Shown here piece by piece: positions 1 to 5,252 of a stretch of DNA of 5,252 nt (position 1 is its first letter; each line of letters starts with the position of its first letter). The stretch is from a bacterium (lineage in GTDB: Bacteria > Bipolaricaulota > Bipolaricaulia > UBA7950 > UBA9294). The notes under the pieces were generated by a model. That model worked only from the letters and a program-made list of their open reading frames with translations, had not been told where the DNA came from and did not search any database. Location: contig DAOVHV010000091.1 in assembly GCA_030671645.1 (NCBI GenBank), forward strand, positions 1 to 5,252. Reading direction: 5' to 3'. A program made the position numbers and the translations under genes.

Positions 1-465
1 CGAATGAGTAGAGCCGTCGATGATGGATCGAAAATCGGCACCTTGTTCAGTCAGGCGGACCAGCGATTTGTTCGGCCTGATCTTGGGTTTGGGTGTGTTC
101 TCGCCGGGGAAGATGGACGCCACTTTGCCTACGCCATGCTGTTTGCCGGCGCCGAGGCTGAATACCTGAAATCCGCCCGAGTCTGTCATAGTGGGGCCAT
201 CCCAACCGGAGAATCCGTGCAAACCGCCCAACGAGGCCACGATGTCCTCTCCGGGCTGAAGGTGCAGGTGATAGGTATTGGAAATCACAATCTGGAGGCC
301 GAGTTCGACCAAAGCCTGCGGCTCCACCGCCTTGATGGTGGCGCGGGTGGCCACGCCGACGAAGGCCGGCGTGTGAACCGTGCCGTGCGCTGTTCGCACT
401 ATGCCTATGCGAGCCACGGTTTCAGGATCGCGGTGTTGGATGTCAAATGAGAAACTGTTACTCAT
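1..465 (-). CDS. tgt: Queuine/preQ1 tRNA-guanine transglycosylase, N-terminal part (runs off window)
   Basis: The minus-strand frame starting with ATG at 465-463 gives 155 residues of a Tgt protein and continues past position 1. Tgt exchanges the wobble guanine of GUN-anticodon tRNAs for a queuosine precursor in the cytoplasm. Visible landmarks are VRTAHGTVHTPAFVGVATRA near residues 24-41, SNTYHLHLQPG at 62-72, and TDSGGFQVFSL at 94-104, whose Asp95 corresponds to the family's catalytic Asp in the same motif. FRSIIDGS follows at 145-152. Between SLG (103-105) and the LTEQGADF segment (138-145) there are about 30 residues where classical enzymes such as E. coli Tgt have only a few. I recall similar insertions in Tgt of some environmental lineages. 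A GAGGTG Shine-Dalgarno lies 11 nt upstream of the ATG. The zinc-binding C-terminal half is outside the window. Confidence 0.95.
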   Translation of the reverse strand, partial: MSNSFSFDIQHRDPETVARIGIVRTAHGTVHTPAFVGVATRATIKAVEPQALVELGLQIVISNTYHLHLQPGEDIVASLGGLHGFSGWDGPTMTDSGGFQVFSLGAGKQHGVGKVASIFPGENTPKPKIRPNKSLVRLTEQGADFRSIIDGSTHS

Positions 466-476
466 ACAGAAGGGTT

Positions 477-482
477 CACCTC
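477..482 (-). promoter_or_regulatory. Shine-Dalgarno site of tgt, inside a short palindrome
   Basis: The minus strand reads GAGGTG here, 11 nt before the tgt ATG at 465. This is slightly long spacing but supports that start. The site lies within TTCACCTCAAGGTGAA (475-490), an inverted repeat with two 7-nt arms around 2 nt. Confidence 0.5.
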
Positions 483-590
483 AAGGTGAATGCTAACCAC
501 GCGGAGAGCGTTCTGCTAGTGCAGTGGCAGGAGGAAGAGACACTGCTGAGGAGACCTTCTCACACCAAGGGCGAAGCAAGAGCATCTACC

Positions 591-617
591 ATGAAGGGCA
601 TGAAGGGCATGAAGGGA
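591..617 (+). repeat. Three tandem ATGAAGGGC units (left inverted arm)
   Basis: ATGAAGGGC occurs at 591-599 and 600-608, and ATGAAGGGA at 609-617, preceded by ACC. A related array in the opposite orientation lies at 741-767. The 21 nt at 588-608 match the minus-strand 21 nt at 770-750 in 19 positions, so the two form a long-range inverted repeat. Confidence 0.85.
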
Positions 618-740
618 CAATCCACGATCAAGCAAGGCCTCTTCTTCTGGTTCTCTTCGATTCATAGATGGCTTAGGTTGCTTCTCCCCCTGATTTGGCG
701 GCGCGTTTCTCTCCACGTTTGCAGGAATAATGGCGATGCC

Positions 741-767
741 CTTCTTCAGGTCCTTCATGACCTTCAT
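741..767 (-). repeat. Tandem ATGAAGG-type units (right inverted arm)
   Basis: Read on the minus strand from 767: ATGAAGGTC, ATGAAGGAC, CTGAAGAAG. These are diverged copies of the 9-nt unit at 591-617, also preceded by ACC. The two arrays point toward each other across about 123 nt. Confidence 0.8.
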
Positions 768-856
768 GGTGGAGGCTGTTTTGCACTCCTCACAAGCCTG
801 AGCGGATCCGTTGAACAGGAGAGATAGAACCTGTGACTTGAGTGTGGCGGAACTTG

Positions 857-1885
857 CTAGTTGAGACCGGGTTCGAGAACTCTAAACAGCGGTTCGTATT
901 CGCAGGCAGGATGCCAGAACAGGTATCCATCGGCGCCGTGATCTTGGGCGGCACGAATCTGCTCACTGATGTAGGTTTCAAGCGACATGCCGTCGGGAAG
1001 ATGACGGTCAAACGCCTGCAGAAACGGTCGAAAGTTAGCTGTGATACGGGCGTCGCCCGAAATCAGAGCGTCTTTGACGGTTCGATAGGGATCGTCGCGA
1101 TAGACCTGTTCGAAGTAATGCGACGGGTAAACCATCGGAGAGATGAACTCGAGGTACGGTGCCATGTCTTCGAGCGATTGACCGATGGGATCGATCTTGC
1201 GGCTGTTCCAAGGCCACATCACGCGTCCGAATAGGTCGGCGGACAGAGGGATTCGATCCCCCAGGCGAGCATGTGCTTCGGACAGAAATGCCGTGATTGC
1301 TGTGAATCGATCTTCGTAAATGCTCTCGAGTTCTCCCCCGTCGGGATAGCGAATGTAATCGAATTGCAGTTCGTCGAATCCCAGGTCTGCGACCTCGGAG
1401 GCGATCTCTAGGTTGTAGTCCCAGACCAAGCGACGATCACAGGGGACCCAGGTGTCTTCGAGTCCAATGTGCTGAGCGAGCAAGGGATCGTAGAATACGA
1501 CCTGCCGAGCGATCAGATAAAAGCCGCGAGCGCGCAATTCATTCAACAGAGCTGGAAGGTCGAGTCGCCCGGTTGCGGCGCCGATTTCATTGGCCAAGGA
1601 CACGGAACTGGCATAGGTGAGTTCCCCATGCATGTTCTTGACGTTGATCACGAGCGTGTCAATCTGCCCGGCTTGTTTGGCGGCGTAGACGGCCTCCAGG
1701 ATCGAGGGTTTTGTCAATGCATACGACGTCAGATAGACACCGATTCGATCGTGTCCTGATGGAATGGATGGGCCTGCAATGTCTTGCGCGGGCGTCGGCA
1801 GTCGCGTCAAGCCGGTGGAATAGACGAAACTCAAAAGCGCAATGAGCAAGACGAAGTAGAAACCAGGCGGAGTCTTCCGTTTCAT
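857..1885 (-). CDS. DUF4015 putative glycoside hydrolase, membrane-anchored or secreted
   Basis: From ATG 1885-1883 to TAG 859-857 the product is 342 residues. Residues 8-24 (GFYFVLLIALLSFVYST) form a hydrophobic signal or anchor segment after MKRK, so the rest should lie outside the cytoplasm. Residues ~47-340 match my memory of the DUF4015 TIM-barrel family (PF13200, putative glycosyl hydrolase). Supporting motifs are IGVYLTSYAL at 48-57, LVINVKNMHGELTY at 78-91, YLIARQVVFYDPLLA at 123-137, WDYNLEIASE at 155-164, GFDELQFDYIRYPDG at 169-183, LSADLFG at 214-220 and ISPMVYPSHY at 248-257. The acidic residues Asp171, Glu172, Asp176 and Asp217 are candidate active-site residues by position only. 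The substrate is unknown. The start is uncertain: the frame stays open to a GTG at 2050 with another ATG at 1912, and none has a good Shine-Dalgarno. I chose 1885 because it places the basic residues directly before the hydrophobic segment. Confidence 0.88.
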   Translation of the reverse strand: MKRKTPPGFYFVLLIALLSFVYSTGLTRLPTPAQDIAGPSIPSGHDRIGVYLTSYALTKPSILEAVYAAKQAGQIDTLVINVKNMHGELTYASSVSLANEIGAATGRLDLPALLNELRARGFYLIARQVVFYDPLLAQHIGLEDTWVPCDRRLVWDYNLEIASEVADLGFDELQFDYIRYPDGGELESIYEDRFTAITAFLSEAHARLGDRIPLSADLFGRVMWPWNSRKIDPIGQSLEDMAPYLEFISPMVYPSHYFEQVYRDDPYRTVKDALISGDARITANFRPFLQAFDRHLPDGMSLETYISEQIRAAQDHGADGYLFWHPACEYEPLFRVLEPGLN

Positions 1886-2069
1886 GGATCGAGTGTAGAT
1901 GATGGAGCGCATCGTGACGGAATCTGTGTGAGCCGGGCACGGGACGTTTCTCACGTTCCAATGAGTCAGGATCTTCGTGCGTCCCTGTTCACGAATTTGA
2001 CACGACTCCTTCACCATCGGATCACGGCTGCCGAGTACCCTAGATCTCACATGGGAACGTTGATTTCAA

Positions 2070-2098
2070 TTGCTGGGGGTGTGTGCGGTCGATATAAT
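2070..2098 (+). promoter_or_regulatory. Predicted sigma70-type promoter for the lipoprotein-HAD unit
   Basis: A perfect -10 hexamer TATAAT (2093-2098) lies 17 nt downstream of TTGCTG (2070-2075), which keeps the TTG of the -35 consensus but matches only 3 of 6 bases. Transcription would start near 2105 and give a leader of about 160 nt. The -10 overlaps the first of the direct repeats. Confidence 0.55.
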
Positions 2099-2220
2099 GA
2101 GCGCAGTCCATTTCGGCGGGGTTATTGCCATAATGGTGAAGTCCATTTCAGCAGGTTGATCGCTTGTAATGGCGAAGTTCATTTTGGTGCGTTGCGGTCA
2201 TGGACTGAGTTCATTCCATG
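2095..2220 (+). repeat. Degenerate ~36-nt direct repeats upstream of the lipoprotein gene
   Basis: TAATG begins units at 2095, 2131 and 2167, exactly 36 nt apart. A shared core AGTCCATTTC or AGTTCATTT/C starts at 2105, 2140, 2176 and 2208 (spacings 35, 36, 32), so the fourth copy is partial. Units 2 and 3 share TAATGG-GAAGT-CATTT. Copies are adjacent, with no unique spacers. They cover most of the predicted leader. Each of the first three TAAT words also forms a -10-like hexamer (TATAAT, CATAAT, TGTAAT). Function is unknown. Confidence 0.75.
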
Positions 2221-2252
2221 ATGGCAATCGGGTGGGTTGAATCATGACACAA

Positions 2253-2258
2253 AAGGAG
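2253..2258 (+). promoter_or_regulatory. Strong Shine-Dalgarno site deciding the lipoprotein start
   Basis: AAGGAG is followed by 9 nt and then ATG 2268-2270. It lies inside the reading frame if the earlier ATG at 2244 is used. This, plus a lipoprotein signal peptide beginning at 2268, makes 2268 the start. Confidence 0.85.
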
Positions 2259-2267
2259 TCTGTCTCC

Positions 2268-4256
2268 ATGAAACGAGTCATTGCATTGCTACTATTGACG
2301 GGGGTTGTTGCTTTCGGACTCATTGCCTGTTTGCAGGAAAATGAGAGCGCCGACGAGACTGTCGCAGTTGCCGACACCGAAGATGTTGATTCGCAGGAAG
2401 ATGAAGACGTAAGCGATACTCGGCGCGGACCGATCTCCATTCTCGGAGACGCCGATTTCACGATAGGAAACGGTGTCGTTGGAGGAACGGGGACTGAGGA
2501 TGATCCCTACATTATCGCTGCGTGGGAAATCGTCGTACCTTCAGGCGAGTACTACGGCGTGAGGATCGAAAACGTAACAGCACAGTTCGTTCTGCGGGGA
2601 CTGATGATTCAAAACGCAACGGAAATGGGTGGTGCGGGAATCCGAATCGGGTTTGCCGCCGGTGGAGCGATCGAAGGATGTGTGATCTCCAACTCCATGC
2701 ACGGCATCGACATCGTTTCATCGACTGACATTTCGATAAAGAGCTGCATTCTCTATGTCTCCGGGCGTGGGTTGCGCGTAGTCGGAGAATCTGAAGATCA
2801 ATACCGGCATGAGATCGCTGAGTCCAACCTGTACAACAACAGGCCGATCTACTACTTCTACGGATTGGACGGTGAGACCATCACCGGACTTCAAGCCGGG
2901 CACCTTACCATAGCCGGCAGTCGCAACGTCACCATCTCCAACAACGAAGTCGTTAGCGGAGACGGCCTATTGTTGGCGTTCGTCGAGGATTCGACAGTGA
3001 GACAAAACCTGGTGCATCGTCTGGCCAACGTGATCACCGAATACGGCATTCATCTCTACGAGTCTCACAACAACGAAGTCACGGAGAACTGGGTCAAGAA
3101 TAATCGCTTGGCCGGCATTCAGCTGACGCTGGCAACCGGAAACACGCTTCAGGGGAACATCTCTCAAGTCAACGATATTGGAATTCGCATTCTGGCCTCA
3201 GACGACAACGTGATCCGGGATAACAGCATCTATGCCAACGTTACCGGCATCCTGCTTCTAGGAGCATCAGCGAACAACGAGGTCTTTCAGAACCAGGTGT
3301 TCGACGATCAAGAGAACATGAATCAAGGGATCTCATTGGAAATAGCGAGTTCCAATCGAGTGGAACGAAATCTCGTCTACGGCGGCCAAATCGGCCTGTC
3401 GTTGGAAGTGCAAGCGACGAACAACACAGTGGCTGACAACACGATCATTTCATCCGGAGGATATGGAATCTACGTTTCTGGATCGCACAACAACATCGAG
3501 CGGAATCTGTTATCGCAGCACTCGCGCGGCATTCTGTTCCCGGAAACGTTCCAACGATCGATTACGCAGGGGAACACATTGCGTGGGAACGTGTTGGCCG
3601 ATAACGGCAATCACGTCTATACCAACATGGATTCCACCGGGAACGTGTTCACCGAGAACGTGTTCCTAAACGACGGTCGCGACATGGTCGCGGACCAAGG
3701 AACGAACAACGAGTGGACGGAAAACGGCCTGGGCAACTACTGGGGCCTCAACAGCGTCACCGACGCCGATGGAGACGGGATCGGAGACAGCCCGGTTACA
3801 GTCTATCCATCGGACGTCGACGATACTGCGCCGCTGGCGGCTATCGATGCCCGCGAACTGGGCCTCGGTATTGTGGGAACGCTCGAACTCGGTGTGACGA
3901 CCCTTGAAACCAACCGCGGGGACATCATCGAAGTTCCCTCCTACGTTGCGTACGAAGGCTACGAGCGGGCCACCGGTTTCCGAGGCTTCCCCACCGAGTT
4001 GATCGCCGGCTTCCCCGGGATTCTGTTCGTGTTCGACAGCGAAATCGAATCCAACTTCACTATGCTCACCGTGCCCTTCGACCTGGATATCGTCTTCTAC
4101 AATGCGGCGGGCGAGTGGGTAGGAGGTACGACCATGACCGCCATGTCCGTGGATCAATATACGGCGGGAGCCCCGTTCCAATATGCGCTCGAACTACCGA
4201 GCGGATCGTTGGAGGAATTGGGAATCGGCTCCGGGTCAAAGCTCGTTCTTCCCTAA
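2268..4256 (+). CDS. Beta-helix (NosD-like) lipoprotein with C-terminal DUF192-like domain
   Basis: The product is 662 residues, ending in TAA. Residues 1-21 are a lipoprotein signal (MKRVIALLLLTGVVAFGLIAC) with lipobox LIAC and acylated Cys21. A very acidic linker (22-52) follows. Residues ~54-90 hold the GP-x-ISILGDADFTIGNGV and GGTGTEDDPYIIAAWEI signature that precedes NosD-type right-handed beta-helices. Helix rungs rich in N-x-V/I, NN and GI-x-L steps run from ~95 to ~490. A segment near 192-222 (NRPIYYFYGL ... AGHLTIAGSRNVTISNN) is typical of the family. The helix closes with NYWGLNSVTDADGDGIGDSP (490-509), which is Asp-rich and plausibly binds calcium. Residues ~535-662 resemble DUF192 (PF02643): TGFRGFP at 569-575, PGILFVFD at 583-590, FTMLTVPFDLDIVFYNAAG at 597-615, YALELPSG at 639-646 and LGIGSGSKL at 651-659. 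It is probably an envelope-bound carbohydrate-binding or processing protein, but no catalytic residues can be named. The HAD gene follows after 7 nt. Confidence 0.9.
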   Translation: MKRVIALLLLTGVVAFGLIACLQENESADETVAVADTEDVDSQEDEDVSDTRRGPISILGDADFTIGNGVVGGTGTEDDPYIIAAWEIVVPSGEYYGVRIENVTAQFVLRGLMIQNATEMGGAGIRIGFAAGGAIEGCVISNSMHGIDIVSSTDISIKSCILYVSGRGLRVVGESEDQYRHEIAESNLYNNRPIYYFYGLDGETITGLQAGHLTIAGSRNVTISNNEVVSGDGLLLAFVEDSTVRQNLVHRLANVITEYGIHLYESHNNEVTENWVKNNRLAGIQLTLATGNTLQGNISQVNDIGIRILASDDNVIRDNSIYANVTGILLLGASANNEVFQNQVFDDQENMNQGISLEIASSNRVERNLVYGGQIGLSLEVQATNNTVADNTIISSGGYGIYVSGSHNNIERNLLSQHSRGILFPETFQRSITQGNTLRGNVLADNGNHVYTNMDSTGNVFTENVFLNDGRDMVADQGTNNEWTENGLGNYWGLNSVTDADGDGIGDSPVTVYPSDVDDTAPLAAIDARELGLGIVGTLELGVTTLETNRGDIIEVPSYVAYEGYERATGFRGFPTELIAGFPGILFVFDSEIESNFTMLTVPFDLDIVFYNAAGEWVGGTTMTAMSVDQYTAGAPFQYALELPSGSLEELGIGSGSKLVLP

Positions 4257-4263
4257 TACACTG

Positions 4264-4923
4264 ATGGGCAAACTCGACGCCGTGATTTTCGACTTGGATG
4301 GAACCTTGGTTCGCTATCACGGCGTCGAGTTCGAATCCAGTTGGGGGGCGATCGCCGTTGCAGCCGGCGTGGCCGGTCGCTCCCAACAGCTGTTGCGACG
4401 ATATTTCCCTCGAAAAGAAGCCTATGCCGAATGGGTATCCGAAGAGGCCAAGCTACTGGCAGGAATTCCGGTCAGTCAAGTCACGCGGCAGATCTTCCCG
4501 CCGCCCTATGCTCAGGGCGTCTTGCAGGCGGTCGAAGCGCTGCACGGTCGTTACACGCTGGGCATCCTCTCGTCGGGCGTCGATCTGGTGGCCGATCGAG
4601 TGGCTCAGGATCTCGGTCTGAGCTTCGTATGGGCCAATCGTCTGACTGTCGCCAATGGTTGCTTCACGGGAATGAGCGAAATGGTGGTCGATCTATGGTC
4701 CAAGGGTGAGGTGCTGGAGCGGCTGGCCGCGGAACACGAGCTATCATTGGATCGTATCTGTTTCGTGGGGGACAACGTCAACGACCTTCCCGTTCTGGAA
4801 CGGGTTGGATTGGCCATTGCTGCCAATCCCAAGGATGAACAGCTTCTGGCTGTCGTAGATCATGTAATCGACGATTTCGCGATTCTGCCCGATCTCATTC
4901 GAGCTCACGAACAATCAGCATGA
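4264..4923 (+). CDS. HAD-superfamily (subfamily IB, SerB-like) phosphatase
   Basis: The product is 219 residues, within the usual range for small HAD phosphatases. All four HAD motifs are visible. Motif I is FDLDGTLV with nucleophile Asp10 and acid/base Asp12. Motif II is ILSSG, with Ser103 the likely residue. Motif III is Lys148 in WSKGEVLERL. Motif IV is FVGDNVNDLP with Asp170 and Asp174. The layout, including ANRLTVANGCFTG at 124-136 and GLAIAANPKDEQLL at 182-195, resembles phosphoserine phosphatase SerB and related HAD-IB enzymes. A helical cap fits residues ~16-85. It should be a cytoplasmic Mg-dependent phosphatase; phosphoserine is one possible substrate but the sequence does not prove it. 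ATG 4264 puts motif I at residue 10, as usual. An in-frame ATG at 4183 would overlap the upstream gene by 74 nt and add a tail with no domain. No clear Shine-Dalgarno is present, so translation is probably coupled to the lipoprotein gene. Confidence 0.9.
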   Translation: MGKLDAVIFDLDGTLVRYHGVEFESSWGAIAVAAGVAGRSQQLLRRYFPRKEAYAEWVSEEAKLLAGIPVSQVTRQIFPPPYAQGVLQAVEALHGRYTLGILSSGVDLVADRVAQDLGLSFVWANRLTVANGCFTGMSEMVVDLWSKGEVLERLAAEHELSLDRICFVGDNVNDLPVLERVGLAIAANPKDEQLLAVVDHVIDDFAILPDLIRAHEQSA

Positions 4924-4928
4924 GCTCG
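4900..4928 (+). terminator. Hairpin across the HAD stop codon (possible weak terminator)
   Basis: CGAGCTCA (4900-4907) and TGAGCTCG (4921-4928) form a perfect 8-bp stem around a 13-nt loop, with the TGA stop in the 3' arm. No T-run follows, so it is not a standard intrinsic terminator. It may protect the mRNA end, or be chance. Confidence 0.3.
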
Positions 4929-4952
4929 CTGAGTTCACGAGGAATCGACGTA

Positions 4953-5072
4953 ATTCCCGCGTTAGCGGGAATCAGCAGCGTCCAATCCGGCTAGTCTCCG
5001 TGTTGGCGGGAATCAGCAGTATCCAATCCGGCTAATCCCTGCGTCAGCAGGGGATAGCCTTGGACTCGGCTA
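4953..5072. repeat. Three 41-nt palindrome-headed tandem repeats
   Basis: Each unit is a ~20-nt palindrome followed by a ~21-nt tail, starting at 4953, 4994 and 5035, exactly 41 nt apart. Palindrome 1 is a perfect 8-bp stem, ATTCCCGC-GTTA-GCGGGAAT (4953-4972). Palindrome 2 is decayed on its left arm but keeps GCGGGAAT (5006-5013). Palindrome 3 pairs ATCCCTGC with GCAGGGGAT (5035-5055, one bulge), with several paired changes relative to copy 1. Tails 1 and 2 (4973-4993 and 5014-5034) differ at 2 of 21 positions and end GGCTA. Tail 3 is diverged but also ends in GGCTA (5068-5072), which overlaps the stop of the minus-strand gene. The cluster fills the convergent gap and could fold as stacked hairpins in transcripts from either side. 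Confidence 0.85.
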
Positions 5073-5252
5073 ACTCGGATCTTCGTAGTAGAAAATCTGA
5101 TATACCAAGCGATCGAGAATCTCTCCCTTGAATGCTCGCCCCAATCCTCGGCCAACGAATGCCGGCAGGCTATGGCGCAGGGTTTCCGAGTAGTCAACCG
5201 CCAGCACGACGTCTTCTCCCAAGGTTGTCAGTGCTTGCTGAAGCAGCTTGGA
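5070..5252 (-). CDS. Unrecognised protein, C-terminal 60 residues (runs off window)
   Basis: A minus-strand frame enters at 5252 and ends with TAG at 5072-5070. The 60 residues run from SKLLQQALTTLGEDVVLAVD at the start to YQIFYYEDPS at the end, with FVGRGLGRAFKGEILDRLVY in the middle. The composition is balanced and protein-like, with alternating hydrophobic stretches, and it remains open across the whole visible segment, while other frames here give less natural translations. I do not recognise a family. It converges on the HAD phosphatase gene, and its last codons lie in the third copy of the 41-nt repeat. The start and most of the protein are outside the window. Confidence 0.6.
   Translation of the reverse strand, partial: SKLLQQALTTLGEDVVLAVDYSETLRHSLPAFVGRGLGRAFKGEILDRLVYQIFYYEDPS

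Larger units (their letters stand above)
466..856. other. Intergenic stretch between DUF4015 gene and tgt, no credible gene
   Basis: This 391-nt gap lies between two leftward genes. Open frames exist on both strands (plus 447-827, minus 516-767). Their translations are low-complexity or Arg/Leu-rich, show no recognisable domain, and the minus frame has no Shine-Dalgarno before its ATG. What is visible is a pair of inverted 9-nt tandem arrays (591-617 and 741-767) and a small palindrome before tgt. I see no hairpin with a T-run that would end DUF4015 transcription, and no convincing -35/-10 pair for tgt. Confidence 0.6.
1886..2267. other. Divergent intergenic region between DUF4015 and beta-helix lipoprotein genes
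   Basis: The region is 382 nt with the chosen starts. The part nearest the DUF4015 gene (1886-2050) stays open in that gene's frame and could be a 5' extension, but its translation looks unlike a signal peptide or domain. The part nearest the lipoprotein gene holds a sigma70-like promoter (2070-2098), a direct-repeat cluster (2095-2220) and a strong ribosome binding site (2253-2258). I found no convincing minus-strand promoter. Confidence 0.6.

Noticed and set aside
4..450. 148-codon open frame on the plus strand
   Set aside because: It lies opposite tgt, whose minus-strand translation has clear family motifs. The plus translation has none.
516..767. Minus-strand 83-codon frame starting in the ATGAAGG array
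   Set aside because: Its start is made by the repeat, it has no Shine-Dalgarno, and its ends are repeat-derived low complexity.
447..827. Plus-strand 126-codon frame across the gap
   Set aside because: It has no ribosome binding site, includes the M-K-G repeat, overlaps the start of tgt, and has no recognisable domain.
1997..2025. TTGACA at 1997-2002 as a -35 for a plus-strand promoter
   Set aside because: No acceptable -10 hexamer lies 16-18 nt downstream (the bases there read GATCAC).
2095..2220. CRISPR array, suggested by the 36-nt spacing
   Set aside because: The units are adjacent with no unique spacers, they diverge from each other, and no cas gene is present.
1784..2221. Plus-strand frame ending in a 12-residue repeat (NGEVHF in two copies)
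   Set aside because: The protein repeat follows automatically from the 36-nt DNA period. The frame begins opposite the DUF4015 coding region and no Shine-Dalgarno was seen for a short version.
3666..4181. 171-codon minus-strand frame
   Set aside because: It is antisense to the beta-helix and DUF192-like coding sequence, whose family motifs are clear.
4953..5072. CRISPR-like array of palindromes
   Set aside because: The sequences between the palindromes are nearly identical to each other (19 of 21 for the first two) rather than unique.

Overview
This window looks like ordinary bacterial chromosome. It has moderately high GC, sigma70-like promoter elements, one strong Shine-Dalgarno site and a lipobox signal peptide. 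The visible genes are a bacterial-type queuosine tRNA transglycosylase (partial), a secreted or anchored DUF4015 putative glycoside hydrolase, a large beta-helix lipoprotein, a HAD-IB phosphatase and the end of an unrecognised gene. The N-terminal beta-helix signature of the lipoprotein (NGV-x-GGTGTEDDPYII) is a type I associate with environmental lineages such as Bipolaricaulota and some archaea. The lipobox and the bacterial tgt argue for a bacterium. The phylum is only a guess from memory.

Layout. tgt runs leftward off the window (1-465). A 391-nt non-coding stretch (466-856) follows; it carries two short tandem arrays of ATGAAGG-type units in inverted orientation. The DUF4015 gene (857-1885, minus) is divergent from the beta-helix lipoprotein gene (2268-4256, plus). 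The 382 nt between them holds a good sigma70-like promoter for the lipoprotein gene and about four degenerate direct repeats with a ~36-nt period. The HAD phosphatase gene (4264-4923, plus) starts 7 nt after the lipoprotein stop, so the two probably form one transcript. A convergent gap of about 146 nt holds three copies of a 41-nt palindrome-headed repeat. The last of these runs into the stop codon of a minus-strand gene whose last 60 codons are visible (5070-5252).

How the genes fit together. The two central products both appear to be exported. The DUF4015 protein has an N-terminal membrane segment. The beta-helix protein is a predicted lipoprotein whose C-terminal ~100 residues look like a DUF192 domain, a domain usually seen as a small stand-alone secreted protein. 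Being divergently transcribed, they could share regulation and an envelope or polysaccharide role, but this is inference. The HAD phosphatase is cytoplasmic and SerB-like, and its pairing with the lipoprotein may be positional only. I do not see a convincing new multi-gene system. The most distinctive items are the beta-helix/DUF192 fusion and the two phased intergenic repeat clusters.
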